Assembly: GCF_009696275.1 (NCBI RefSeq)
Contig: NZ_VUMI01000023.1
Location: forward strand, 1 to 64,000
DNA length: 64,000 nucleotides
Direction: 5' to 3'
DNA from: Eisenbergiella porci
Lineage (GTDB): Bacteria; Bacillota; Clostridia; Lachnospirales; Lachnospiraceae
Shown: one piece after another, positions 7,715 to 18,600 of the stretch
How positions within the stretch are numbered: the first letter of the stretch is position 1
How the letters are laid out: every line of letters starts with the position of its first letter
Notes under the pieces: model-generated
Seen by the model: the letters and a program-made list of their open reading frames with translations, nothing else
Database searches by the model: none
What the model was told of the DNA's origin: nothing
Made by a program: the position numbers and the translations under genes

Positions 7715-9789
7715 ATAGAGGGCAGCTTACACTCGGTTCCCTGTTCGACGGCATAGGAGGTTTCCCCTATGCCGCCTCTTTTTATGGGATTCGCGCCCTC
7801 TGGGCCAGCGAGATCGTCCCTGAGTGCGTCTCCGTGACGAAGAAGCACTTCCCGGAGATGGAACACATGGGGGACATCACGAAACTCGACGGCGGCAAGC
7901 TGCCGCCCGTGGACATCATCACCTTCGGCTCCCCCTGCCAGGACCTGAGCGTGGCATCGGGCAAGCGGCTCGGACTTGCGGGGGAGCGGAGCGGCCTCTT
8001 TCTGGAGGCCATCAGGATCATCAGAGAGATGCAGGAGGCTACCAATGGAGAATACCCGAGATTCGCGCTGTGGGAAAACGTCCCCGGCGCTCTGTCGTCC
8101 TCTGGACGGCGTGACTTTAAGGCTGTGCTTGAAGCGTTCGCAGAAACCGAAGTTCCAATGCCTCGTTCTGGACAGTGGGCGAACGCCGGGATGGTACGAG
8201 GCCGAGGCGTTGACCTCGCTTGGTGCGTGTACGACGCCCAATATTTCGGAACAGCACAGCGGCGCAGGCGTATCTTTCTTGTCGCAGATTTTAGAGGCGA
8301 ACGCAGCGGAGAAATACTCTTTGTCCCCAAAAGCCTGTCAGGGTATTTTGCGGCGGGCGGAACGCCGCGGCAAGGACCTGCCGCCTATGCTCAAAGCGGC
8401 GCTGGAACAGCAGGCGCGGGGATAGACGGCTACAATGCCCAGATGACCGGCCATGTGGCGGCCACGCTGGGGACGAACTGCGGGATGTCCACCGGGCGCA
8501 ACGGCGTGATCGAGATGCCGGATGGCATGGGAGCGGCGGTCCCCGCCATCTCCATGCGTATCCGCTGCGGCTGTGAGGGCGGCGGCAAGGGGCCTCTGCT
8601 CCAGATAGAAAAGAGCGGCACTCTGGCGACCGGGAACGACCAATACCTCTTTGCGCCGAAAAATGCGGTGGAGATACTGAACGACCAGGGCGGAGATTCC
8701 CTCAGTGTGGAGAAGGGCGGCGTATCGCCCACCCTCCGCAGCCAGACCCACGGCAATCTGCCCATCACCGCATACGCCATCCAAGGCTCCATGATCGGCA
8801 GGGCGGACGGGAACGGGCCGCAGGGGGATGGTATCAACGAGAATGTGTCCTTCACCCTCAACACCATCGACCGCCACGCCGTCTGCATGGCGACCGGGCA
8901 GGATGAGCAGCCGCCCACTGTGGCCGCTGGCTTCGACCTCCAGCAGATCACCAGCAAGACGAACCGCTCCACCCTGAAGCCCGTCCAGCCCACCCTCTGC
9001 GGGGCGGGCAGCCCCCATGTTGTCACGGCTCCGCTGTGCATGGCGACCGGGCAGTCTAACGCCGAGATTATGGAGGAGAAGTCGCCCACGCTGGTGGCGG
9101 GGCATGAACAGCCCATTGTGACCCACCCCCAGATCGCCGGGACGCTCTGTGCCTCCGGCGCGGGGCTTTCCCGCCCTGCCGGACAGGGGAACGAGCTGGA
9201 CTTCTGCGTGGTGAGCGCGGGCTTCAAGCACAAGGCCGGCAGCCAGTCCGGGAGCATCGGCTTCCAGGAGGAGACCGCCCCCACCCTTCTGGCGGGCCAG
9301 CAGAGCGCCGTGATGAAAGCCTATGTCATCGGCGCCTACCACTCTGGCGGGATGCTCTCGGACAATCCCCAAAGTGGCTTCTATGAGGCAGATACCTCCC
9401 GGACGCTGGACCTGAACGGCGGGAACCCCTGCTGCAATCAGGGCGGCATGGCCGTGGTGGAGGGCGCTGACGGGCCGGAGGCCGCCGCCGTGGACTGCCG
9501 CAACCTCCGGGAGACGGATGAGGTCAGCGGCACACTGCTGGCAAAGGCGGCATCAGGCGGCTACTCGCTGAACTACCAGAACCCCGTCCGCACCGGGCTT
9601 TGCGTGAGGAGGCTCACCCCCACCGAGGCGGAGCGTTTGCAGGGCTACCCGGACGGCTGGACGGAGGCCGGCGCGGACGGCAGGGCCATCAGCGACACGA
9701 AGCGTTACCAGATGCTCGGCAACAGCGTGGCCGTACCCTGTGTGGCGTATATCATGCAGGGCATCCGTGACGCCGTGGGCGGTGAGTGA
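7711..9789 (+). CDS. DNA (cytosine-5) methyltransferase
   Basis: 692 residues from TTG 7711, with GGAGGAAAG just upstream; the start overlaps the topB stop. Motif I is LGSLFDGIGGF, motif IV is FGSPCQDLS with catalytic C76, motif VI is ENVPGA, motif VIII is QRRRRIFLVAD, and motifs IX-X lie at the C terminus (RRLTPTEAERLQGYPDGW, MLGNSVAVPC). Between VIII and IX is an unusually long region of about 380 residues with many PTL-type repeats, probably the target recognition region. C5 methylases add methyl groups to cytosine. No restriction enzyme gene is adjacent, so it is probably a solitary methylase that shields the ICE from host restriction. Confidence 0.93.
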   Translation: MNRGQLTLGSLFDGIGGFPYAASFYGIRALWASEIVPECVSVTKKHFPEMEHMGDITKLDGGKLPPVDIITFGSPCQDLSVASGKRLGLAGERSGLFLEAIRIIREMQEATNGEYPRFALWENVPGALSSSGRRDFKAVLEAFAETEVPMPRSGQWANAGMVRGRGVDLAWCVYDAQYFGTAQRRRRIFLVADFRGERSGEILFVPKSLSGYFAAGGTPRQGPAAYAQSGAGTAGAGIDGYNAQMTGHVAATLGTNCGMSTGRNGVIEMPDGMGAAVPAISMRIRCGCEGGGKGPLLQIEKSGTLATGNDQYLFAPKNAVEILNDQGGDSLSVEKGGVSPTLRSQTHGNLPITAYAIQGSMIGRADGNGPQGDGINENVSFTLNTIDRHAVCMATGQDEQPPTVAAGFDLQQITSKTNRSTLKPVQPTLCGAGSPHVVTAPLCMATGQSNAEIMEEKSPTLVAGHEQPIVTHPQIAGTLCASGAGLSRPAGQGNELDFCVVSAGFKHKAGSQSGSIGFQEETAPTLLAGQQSAVMKAYVIGAYHSGGMLSDNPQSGFYEADTSRTLDLNGGNPCCNQGGMAVVEGADGPEAAAVDCRNLRETDEVSGTLLAKAASGGYSLNYQNPVRTGLCVRRLTPTEAERLQGYPDGWTEAGADGRAISDTKRYQMLGNSVAVPCVAYIMQGIRDAVGGE

Positions 9790-9790
9790 T

Positions 9791-10246
9791 ATGCTGTCGC
9801 TGGTCCCCGTCTCCCTGCGGGAGGCGAACGAGTTCGCGCGCCGGCACCACCGCCACCACAAGCCCACGGTGGGACACAAGTTCTCCATCGGCGTCCAGGA
9901 GGACGGGCGGCTCGCCGGCGTTGCCATCTGCGGCCGCCCGGTGAGCCGTTTCCTGGACGATGGCTACACGCTGGAGGTCAACCGCCTCTGCACCGATGGG
10001 GCGAGGAACGCTTGCAGTATGCTCTATGGCGCAGCGGTCCGGGCGGCGCGGGCGATGGGCTACAAGAGGATCATCACCTATATCCTGGACAGCGAGTGCG
10101 GCGCGTCCCTGAAAGCCTCCGGCTTCGTGTGTGAGGGGCCTGCCGGGGGCTTGGAGTGGACGGGCAGGCGTAGGCCCAGGGACAGCGGGCAGTATCCCCG
10201 CCAGATGAAAACAAGATGGGTCAAAATTTTGAGACAGGAGGACTGA
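9791..10246 (+). CDS. XF1762-like small protein (GNAT-like fold suspected)
   Basis: 151 residues from ATG 9791; an in-frame GTG at 9782 overlapping the methylase stop is an alternative. The sequence LREANEFARRHHRHHKPTVG near the N terminus and the later RLAGVAICGRPVSR and LEVNRLCTDGARNACSMLYG match the XF1762 family found in phages and ICEs next to DNA methylase genes. The pattern of a strand, then an R/N-rich turn, then helix recalls acetyltransferases, but I cannot show an acetyl-CoA site. The function is unknown. It lies 1 bp after the methylase gene and 4 bp before the DUF3848 gene, so the three are co-transcribed. Confidence 0.78.
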   Translation: MLSLVPVSLREANEFARRHHRHHKPTVGHKFSIGVQEDGRLAGVAICGRPVSRFLDDGYTLEVNRLCTDGARNACSMLYGAAVRAARAMGYKRIITYILDSECGASLKASGFVCEGPAGGLEWTGRRRPRDSGQYPRQMKTRWVKILRQED

Positions 10247-10250
10247 TAGA

Positions 10251-11516
10251 ATGGCTGATACGGAACTGAGCAGCAAACTGTATGAGAAAGCGTCGGCGGA
10301 GCAGGACAAGTTCAGGGCATGGCTGGTGGACCAGCCGCCCGCCGATATCTTGAACCACGCTGTCGAGTATGCGGTGCGGGAGGACATCCTGATGGAGATC
10401 GGGGCGCTGGAACTGCCTGACGATCAGGCGAGGGCGCTGCTGGCCTCCCCGGACACGATGGCGGACATCTACAAGACCTTCTCCAAGATGGTCGATACCG
10501 GGCATATGGATGTAGTCCGGGAGAGCATCGAGGACCGGGCGGCCACTTTAAGTATGGAACAGGCTGTGCAGGAGGCTGTCCAGATGGAAATGGAGTCGCA
10601 GGGAAAACAGGAAGGCGTGTACCTTGTTGACCGTTCCTCCCTGCTCCACCTGAAAGAGGTCCAGGGCGGGGACTTTGAGTACACTGTGTTCGACAAGCAG
10701 ACCAAAGAAAAGACCGCCGAGGGCAAGATCAGCCTGGACGATGTGCTGGACGGTATCGACCCCACCCACGACCATCTTGCGGCGGCGCGGGCAGCCGCTA
10801 TCGGAGAGGCGGGGCTGCAAAGCGGGCCGCTGGGTGGCAGCGATGTGGCGCAGGTGGGCCTGACCTCCCTGAAAGATTTCCGCGATTCGGACATCCGCCG
10901 CCGCTCCGTCTGGGAGCCGGAGACACTGCCGAAGGATGACATCCGCTTCATCAACAGCGGCTATGAGGAGCAGTTCCGCATCCCGGACGGCGGTACGATC
11001 CAGGTGGAGTACCCGGACAGGACCTTCTCCGCCAAGTGCGAGTATATCGACGACTACCACACCTATGTCGGGAGCGAGGTCTACCATATCTGCCAGTTCG
11101 CCGAGGTGCTGGAGCGTGGCGGGGGCGTCTGCCGCCCGGAGCCAGAGCTGGATGCGGAGCAGGCGGCGTGGAAGATCGGCTGGAACGCCTATCTCGCCGT
11201 GGAGTGTGGGGCGGGCCATTGGGACTACCATCTGTACGATGAGAAATTCAACGAGACCAAGAGCGGCGAACTGGAGGTCGTGGGCTGCTCCATCAACGAG
11301 GTGCGGGATATGGTCCTTTTTGATAACAAACTGGAGCGCCGCTCCATGACGCCCACCGATTACGGGATGCTCATGGACAAGGCGGCTATGCAGGAACAGG
11401 AGGCGCAGGACGAGAAGCGGGAGTCCGTCCTGGGCCAGCTTTCCGCCCTGAAGTCCAGCGCAAAGGAACACCCCGCCCCCGCCCCGGCGAAGAAGCGGGA
11501 CGAGGCCAGCTTATGA
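10251..11516 (+). CDS. DUF3848 domain protein with LPD-like C-terminal region
   Basis: 421 residues. Residues 1-60 (SSKLYEKASAEQDKFRAWL, then PPADILNHAVEYAVREDIL) fit DUF3848, a short helical domain frequent in ICE and phage polyvalent proteins. A central region at about 235-300 (GTIQVEYPDRTFSAKCEYID... YHICQFAEVLERGG) resembles a large-polyvalent-protein-associated domain (LPD28-like, from memory). The tail is Ala/Pro/Lys-rich. There is no catalytic motif, signal peptide or membrane span. Its place among methylase, YodL and helicase genes suggests a helper in element defence or replication. The stop overlaps the next start (ATGA). Confidence 0.75.
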   Translation: MADTELSSKLYEKASAEQDKFRAWLVDQPPADILNHAVEYAVREDILMEIGALELPDDQARALLASPDTMADIYKTFSKMVDTGHMDVVRESIEDRAATLSMEQAVQEAVQMEMESQGKQEGVYLVDRSSLLHLKEVQGGDFEYTVFDKQTKEKTAEGKISLDDVLDGIDPTHDHLAAARAAAIGEAGLQSGPLGGSDVAQVGLTSLKDFRDSDIRRRSVWEPETLPKDDIRFINSGYEEQFRIPDGGTIQVEYPDRTFSAKCEYIDDYHTYVGSEVYHICQFAEVLERGGGVCRPEPELDAEQAAWKIGWNAYLAVECGAGHWDYHLYDEKFNETKSGELEVVGCSINEVRDMVLFDNKLERRSMTPTDYGMLMDKAAMQEQEAQDEKRESVLGQLSALKSSAKEHPAPAPAKKRDEASL

Positions 11517-11818
11517 GCCGCCAGAAGCTGACCCTTGCGGAGCAGGAGACCATCATCCTGTGGGACAATGAGCTGGACACGGCGGAGGTCTACACCCATG
11601 ACGCAAGGCTCATCAATAAGCTCCGGGAGCTTTCCCAGCGATTCCCGGAGGACTATGTTCTGGAGCGTTCCGGGCCGGGGCGGTCCGTGACCTATCAGGT
11701 CCCCAAGCGGTGCGTGGGCATCCGCCCACCGTACAGCGAGGAACGCAGACAGCGGCAGAGGCAGGACGCAAAGGAGAACGGCCTGCCTTTTTTGAGGAAG
11801 GAGGAACAGAATGTCTGA
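11513..11818 (+). CDS. Small ICE protein of unknown function
   Basis: 101 residues. ATG overlaps the previous stop by 4 bp. The sequence LTLAEQETIILWDNELDTAE is followed by a helical region and RCVGIRPPYSEERRQRQRQ, a basic segment. I recognise it as a conserved neighbour of the YodL gene in Clostridia ICEs but know no function. It overlaps the next gene by 8 bp, so translational coupling is likely. Confidence 0.72.
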   Translation: MSRQKLTLAEQETIILWDNELDTAEVYTHDARLINKLRELSQRFPEDYVLERSGPGRSVTYQVPKRCVGIRPPYSEERRQRQRQDAKENGLPFLRKEEQNV

Positions 11819-12425
11819 CATCAGGAAATGGGACGAGGTGAACGGCGTGGACGAGGCCCCCGGCCACCTGGCGGCGTTTCTGGAGAGCGCCACCGACTCC
11901 TACGCCATCTTACAGCTGCGGCGGACAGACGACACCCTCTATGAGCGGTTCGAGTCCTATGCCAGCCTCCAGCGACAGGGCAAGGAGCCGGACATCGACC
12001 ACTACGAGGTGGTCTACCACGGGGAGCTGCCCAAGGTGCCCGATACGCCGGAGGCGGTGATGGCGCAGCTGGAGGCGTTCTATGTGCAGTTCAACACCGC
12101 CCGCCCGGAGGATTTCCGGGGACACAGCCTGTCGGTCAGCGACATCGTGGCCTTGAAGGTGGGCGGCGTGGTATCCTGCCACTATGTGGATTCCATCGGC
12201 TTTAAGGAGCTGGAAAACTTCGCCCTGCGGGAGAACTACCTGAAGAACGCTGAGATGGCGATGGAGGACGACTACAACTCCATTGATGGGATCATCAACA
12301 ACGGGAGAAAGGATGAGCCTGAAACGGAGCGGCACTCTGTCCTGGACGCGCTGAAAGCCCTTTCCGGCGCGGAGCAGACAAAGCGCAGGCCGCCCCAGAA
12401 GCAGGCCGGACGGGACGAGAGATGA
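11811..12425 (+). CDS. YodL domain protein
   Basis: 204 residues with a good ribosome site (GAAGGAGG region at about 11797-11804). Residues 28-125 show the YodL pattern: SYAILQLRRTDDTLYERFES, then HYEVVYHGELP, then an F-QFNTARPEDFRGHSLSVSDIV stretch. YodL-type domains occur in ICE and phage polyvalent proteins and have no proven role. The C terminus is basic. It overlaps the following gene (ATGA) and belongs to the operon running into the giant methylase-helicase. Confidence 0.82.
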   Translation: MSDIRKWDEVNGVDEAPGHLAAFLESATDSYAILQLRRTDDTLYERFESYASLQRQGKEPDIDHYEVVYHGELPKVPDTPEAVMAQLEAFYVQFNTARPEDFRGHSLSVSDIVALKVGGVVSCHYVDSIGFKELENFALRENYLKNAEMAMEDDYNSIDGIINNGRKDEPETERHSVLDALKALSGAEQTKRRPPQKQAGRDER

Positions 12426-12631
12426 AGGACTTTACACGGGATGAGCGTATTATGATGATGCTCTACAACCCCGGCACGCGGGCGGGGCTGGTGGCGGAGC
12501 TGGAGGCCATGCGCCTCCAGCTTACGCCCTCGGAGCGGCGGCTGGGCCGTCTCTCCAAAAGTGTCCTGGAAAAGCTAGAGGGCATGACGGACACGGAATT
12601 TGACAGCCTGGACCTGTACCCGGACATCTGA
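12422..12631 (+). CDS. Transposon-transfer assisting (TTRAP-like) protein
   Basis: 69 residues, ATGA overlap with the YodL gene. The pattern FTRDERIMMMLYNPGTRAGL followed by LTPSERRLGRLSKSVLEKL and a C-terminal DSLDLYPDI matches the TTRAP family of small acidic-helical ICE proteins, named after elements in which they assist transfer. No catalytic residue is visible. The family call is from memory of its typical pattern. Confidence 0.78.
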   Translation: MKDFTRDERIMMMLYNPGTRAGLVAELEAMRLQLTPSERRLGRLSKSVLEKLEGMTDTEFDSLDLYPDI

Positions 12632-12668
12632 CCCAAGCACACAAATCTGAAAGAAACGGAGGCAACCT

Positions 12669-15600
12669 ATGGCATTGAATGAACCCTTACAGGCGGACGG
12701 GGCGGCGGTCGTACCGTTCCCCTCGAAAGCCGCCTACTACACCCAGATGGCGGAAGAAGCCGCCAGACAAGTGACCGGGAGCCGGGAGCAGTGGACAGCC
12801 TTCCTTACCACTGCGGCCCGGCTCTACAAATACCCCTACAATGAGCAGCTCATGATCTACAAGCAGCGCCCGGACGCCACGGCCTGCGCCGAGTATGACC
12901 TCTGGAACAAGACCATGCGCCGCTATGTGCGCCGCGGCTCCAAGGGCATCGCCCTGGTGGACAACACGGGCAGCCGCCCGAAGCTGCGCTATGTGTTCGA
13001 TGTGTCGGACACCGGGGAGAGGGAGAACTCCCGCCCGGTCAACCTCTGGTCCATGCGTGAGGAATATGTCCCCGCTGTGCAGGATGTGCTGGAACGGGCC
13101 TACGGCGTGGGGGCCGGCGCGGGGCTGGAGGAGCAGATCGGGGGCATCGCCTCCCGCCTCGCCGCTGAATATTGGGAGGAGAACAAGGACAGCATCCTCG
13201 GCATCGTTGACGATTCCTTCCTCTACGGGTATGATGAGTTCAACGTAGGGGTGTCCTTTCGGAGGGCGGCGGAGACCAGCATCAAGTATATGCTCTGCTC
13301 CCGCTGTGTGGAGGACCCGGAGAGCTGTTTTGAGCCGGAAGATTTCATGGACGTGTTCGACTTCAATACCCAGGCGGCGTCCAATGTGCTGGGTGCGGCG
13401 GTCAGCGAGGCATCCTCCCAGGTTTTCCGTGAAGTGGAACGGGCCATCCGAACCTACGAGAGGACGAAACAGATCGAACAAGCGGAGGAAAGGAGCCGGA
13501 AAAATGACAGAACTGACTTACACGAAGGCCGGGGATTACCTGATCCCGGACATCCAGTTGGAGGAAATGGAGGACCGTCTGCTGGGCAAGTACGGCAGGA
13601 TGCGGAGGGCGTACCTGGAGGAGAACAACAAGCTCCTCTACAACCACCTGACGCTGACCGGGAAGCTGTTCCCGCACCTGTGGGAGGTGCAGGAGACGGC
13701 CACCGCCCGGATGAAGCAGTTGATGGAGGAACTGCTGGCGGCGGACCCGGCGCCGGACAAAAAGACCCGGCAGATGGACTGGGTGCGGCACATGAACGCA
13801 CTGAAAGCGCAGGCGGAGGAGATCGTGATGGCGGAACTTATCAACAACTGACGCTGGAGGGGCTGTTCCCCTCCGAGATGGAACAGATCTCAATGATAGA
13901 CCGACAGGCGGAGAGCGAAAAGCCCTCCGCCTTTGCTATGCCCAAAAAAGAGGAACAGGCCCCGGCAGAGGCTCCCGCCCCCGCTTTTTCTATTCCTGAC
14001 GCGGAGATCGAGCGCATCCTCCGCCACGGTTCCCCCTATGACGGCGGCAAACTGCGTATCGCTGCCCTTTATTCGCAGGAGAACACGCCAGATGAGCGTG
14101 TGGAGTATCTGAAAGGCGAGTATGGGACCAACAGTGGGCAGAGCTGGCAATTTTCCGATGGCAGCCGGGGCGGTGTGCAGACCCGCCCTCAGGGACTGGT
14201 GATCCGTGACGCCAGCCACAACGCAGAGGTGCGCCTGCGCTGGTCCGAGGTCGAGAAGCGGCTCGGCGCGCTCATCCAGAACGGCCAGTATCTGAGCGGC
14301 CCGGACAAACAGCGGTATGCCGCCCTTGAGAAGAATTACGCCGAGTTCGGCGCCGTCCCTCTCCCTGCTCCCGGACACGGTTTTCCCCCTACCCCGGCAG
14401 ACATCTATGAGCGGTATTACCCTGTCATCCGGGACGCCCTCCTGCGGGACACGGCGTATCGGAACGCTTGTGACAACAACGACAAAGAGACCGCCTATGT
14501 GGAGGGCGGCAAGGCCATCGAACAGGCGGCGCTCACCATCCAGGACACGGGCTTCATGCGGCTGTATTTCGATGTGCCGGAGTACCGCAGTCGTCTCCAC
14601 CAGTCCCTGCTGGACGAGACCTATGAGGCCATGACCGCCGCCCCGGAACTGCCGGACCCGCCCGACCGCACAAGCGAGATGCTGACACAGGCGGCGCGGA
14701 TGGCGGACGGCAGCAACTATGCCGCCCCGGAGCGGTTCTTCCTGATCGAGACCGAGGGCGGCTATGCCGTCTGGGATGACATCCGGGATGAGATATATGT
14801 TGACCCGGAGGGCGTCTCCGAGGAGTTCACCAGCGAGTGGCAGGCCGAGGACTATCTGCTCCAGGTCAAGGAGGATGTCGCAAGGCGGGAGGCCGCCGAC
14901 TGGCTCAAAACGGAGGAGGCAAAGCTGCCGCCCCTGAAATATGGCATCGGGGACCCGTTCACCATCTATTCCGAGGACGGTACAAAGGAGATCGTCCTGA
15001 CGAGCATCACGGATGGGGATGTGTTCTATGTCTACCCTGACGAGCCGGGGCGGGACCAGGTGTTCATGGACCGGGAGATGTTCGAGCATAGCCTGCGGAC
15101 TGGACACATCCGGGACGCCCAGCCGAAAGAAGCAGTGCAGACTGCCGCCAGCTACCGCAGCGGCGATGAGGCTATCGTCATCCAGCAGTACCCCAACGGG
15201 CAGTTCTACAACCACTACGGCTACGATGAACAGCGCCGTTTTGCTATAGCTACGGCTGGCGGTTTCGCTACCTTTGAGGAGGCGGAGACGGCGCTCCGCT
15301 CACACCGCCCCAAGGCCGAGAGGGTCATGGAGGAGCCTATTCCCGGCACAGAAGCGGGGCAAACGCCGGAGGGCATGGCCCATGAAGGAGCCGGGAAGGA
15401 TATTACCCCTGCCGCACCTGGGACCGATGCAAAAAGCACTGCCGCACCGCAGGAGCCGACCTATCAGGTGGGCGATACCGTCTATCTGGAGGACACGGCT
15501 TATATCGTGGAGGAGATCGGCCTGTTCGATGTCCAGCTCCGTGACCCGACGCTGGCCTATCCCGTCCTCCGCGCTGAGAGCAAGGAGAGGCTGGAGCGGA

Positions 15601-18600
15601 TGCTCTGGGCGGATGTCAGGAACAACGCATTCCTGCCCGGTGCGAAGATCGAGGTCACGACCCCCAATTACCGGGTGAAGATCACGGCGGAGGAGGCCCC
15701 CGTCCTGGAGGAGCAGATGGGCGAGGCCGGCATCTCCACGGCGCGGTTCGTCCATGAGAACGGCGATGTCACATTCAGCTTTGCGGAGGCCGACCGGGAT
15801 GCGGTCGAGCATATCCTTTCCGCACAGAGGGAAGAAGATTCTTTTGCGGATGTTGAAAAATGGGCGGCGGACTACCAGCGTCAGACGCAAACGGCCATTG
15901 CCGCATTGGAGCCTGGACAGCGGCGTATCGTGGATGCCATGCAGACGGCAGGATTTTTCTATGACCCGCTTTCCAATACCGCCCTGGACCCCCTTATCTT
16001 CCGCGCTGGAGACCTGACAGGCGGGTATCCTACCTCCTTCAAGACATGGGACGAGGCGTATGCGTTCATTGACGGGGCCGAACTGAAAGATACCCCCGGA
16101 CTGCGGGAACAGGTCCAATCAGTTCTCCACCCAGACCCAACTTGGGCGCAAAACGCGCACAAGTTAGATGTAAGGCCAGCTTCAGACCAGGTTGGCCCGA
16201 AGCCGGAAGTCACCGCCACCGCCGAGACCATCTATCCCGGCGATAAGAACGGCCTGCCCTTTGATGTGGTCGTTGAACGGCTGCATTTCGGGGAGCCGGA
16301 ACACGGACAGCCGGAGCAGACCCAACAGCCCGCCGCCCGCAATTTCCGCATTACGGACGACCATCTGGGCGAGGGCGGACCCAAAGCGAAGTTCCGGGCC
16401 AACATGGACGCCATCAACCTCCTGCATGAGCTGGAGTTCGACGGCAGGGACGCCACGCCAGAGGAGCAGGAGGTCCTATCCCGCTATGTGGGCTGGGGCG
16501 GTCTGGCGGATGCCTTTGACGAGAAAAAAGATAGCTGGGCAGGCGAGTTCAGGGAACTGTATGCCGCCCTCTCCCCGGAGGAATACGCTGCCGCCAGAGC
16601 GTCCACCCTCAACGCCCACTACACCAGCCCCACCGTCATCAAGTCCATCTATGACGCTGTGGAGCGGATGGGCTTCCAGACGGGCAACATCTTGGAACCT
16701 TCGATGGGCGTGGGCAATTTCTTCGGACTGCTCCCGGAGTCCATGCAGGGCAGCCGCCTCTACGGTGTGGAACTGGACTCCATCACCGGGCGCATCGCCC
16801 AGAAGCTGTACCCGGAGGCGGACATCAAGGTGGCCGGTTTCCAGACCACCGACAGGCGGGACTTCTTCGACCTCTGTGTCGGGAATGTCCCCTTTGGTGA
16901 CTATAAAGTGAACGACAAGCCCTACAACAGGCTGGGCTTCTCCATCCACAACTATTTCTTTGCCAAGGCCATCGACCAGGTGCGTCCGGGCGGCGTGGTG
17001 GCCCTTGTCACCAGCCGCTACACGATGGACGCCAAAAGCCCTGATGCCCGGAAGTATATCGCACAGCGGGCGGAGTTGCTGGGGGCGGTGCGCCTGCCCA
17101 ACAACGCATTCAAGGCCAATGCCGGGACGGAGGTAGTCTCGGACATCCTGTTCCTGCAAAAGCGGGACCGCCCCATCGACATCGAGCCGGACTGGGTACA
17201 CCTGGGGCAGACCCCGGAGGGCCTTACCCTCAACAGCTATTTTGTATACCATCCTGAGATGGTGCTGGGCGAGCTGACCACCGAAAGCACACAGTACGGG
17301 CGGGAGGAATGTACCGTTGCCCCCACCCCCGGCGCCGACCTTGCGGAACAGCTCCGGGAGGCTGTCTCCCATATCCACGGCAGCTATCAGGCGGTGGAGC
17401 GGGACGAGGCGGACATCGCGGACGAGGCCGCCGAACGGGGCGCTATCCCTGCCGACCCGGATGTGAAGAACTTCTCCTATGCCCTGGTGGACGGGGAGGT
17501 CTATTTCCGGGAGAACAGCGTCATGAAGCCTGTGGAGCTGAGCGACACGGCAAAGGGGCGCGTGGCCGGGATGATCGGCCTGCGGCAGCTCGTGAACGAC
17601 CTGATCCAGTACCAGCTTGAGGACTACCCGGACGGGGACATCCAGGCGAAGCAGGCGGAGCTGAACGCCGCCTATGACGCCTTTTACGCAAAGTTCGGGA
17701 CCATCAATTCCAGCGCCAACGCGAGGGTCTTTGACGAGGACTCCTCCTACTATCTGCTCTGCTCCCTGGAGAACATCGACGAGGACGGGCGGCTGGAGAG
17801 CAAGGCGGATATGTTCACAAAAAGGACCATCCGCCCGGAACGCCATATCACCAGCGTGGACACGCCCAGCGAGGCGCTGGCGGTCTCCATCGGGGAACGG
17901 GGCAGGGTCGATCTGCGGTTCATGTCCGAGCTGCTGGGGACGCCCGGTGAGTACGGGCGCATCGCCGAGGAGCTGCAAGGCGTGATCTTCCGTGACCCCC
18001 GTGAGGCTGTGGCGGACGACCCCCTCCGGGGCTGGCATACCGCGGACGATTACCTCTCCGGCAATGTCCGGGACAAGCTGATGGTGGCGAGGATGGCGGC
18101 GGCCACCGATCCAGCCTACGCAGTCAATGTGGCGGCGCTGGAACAGGCGCAGCCCAAAGACCTGGATGCTTCTGAGATCGATGTGCGTCTGGGCGCCACC
18201 TGGATCGACAAGGACTATATCCAGCAGTTCATGGAGGAGACCTTTGATACCCCGTGGCGGCTTCGGAACGCGGTACAGGTGAAATATTCACCCTCCACCG
18301 CGGAGTGGCAGGTCACGGGCAAGAACGCCACAGGGCGGCACGATGTCATGGCGTATATGACCTACGGCACAGACCGGGCCAGCGCCTACCGCATTTTGGA
18401 GGACACCCTGAACCTCCGGGATGTCCGCATCTACGACACCATTGAGGACGCGGACGGGAAACAGAAGCGGGTGCTGAACAAGAAGGAGACCACCCTCGCC
18501 CAGCAGAAGCAGCAGGCCATCAAGGACGCTTTCCGGGATTGGGTGTGGCGTGACCCCAGGCGGCGGGAAGATTTAGTCAGGACCTACAACGAGCTGTTTA

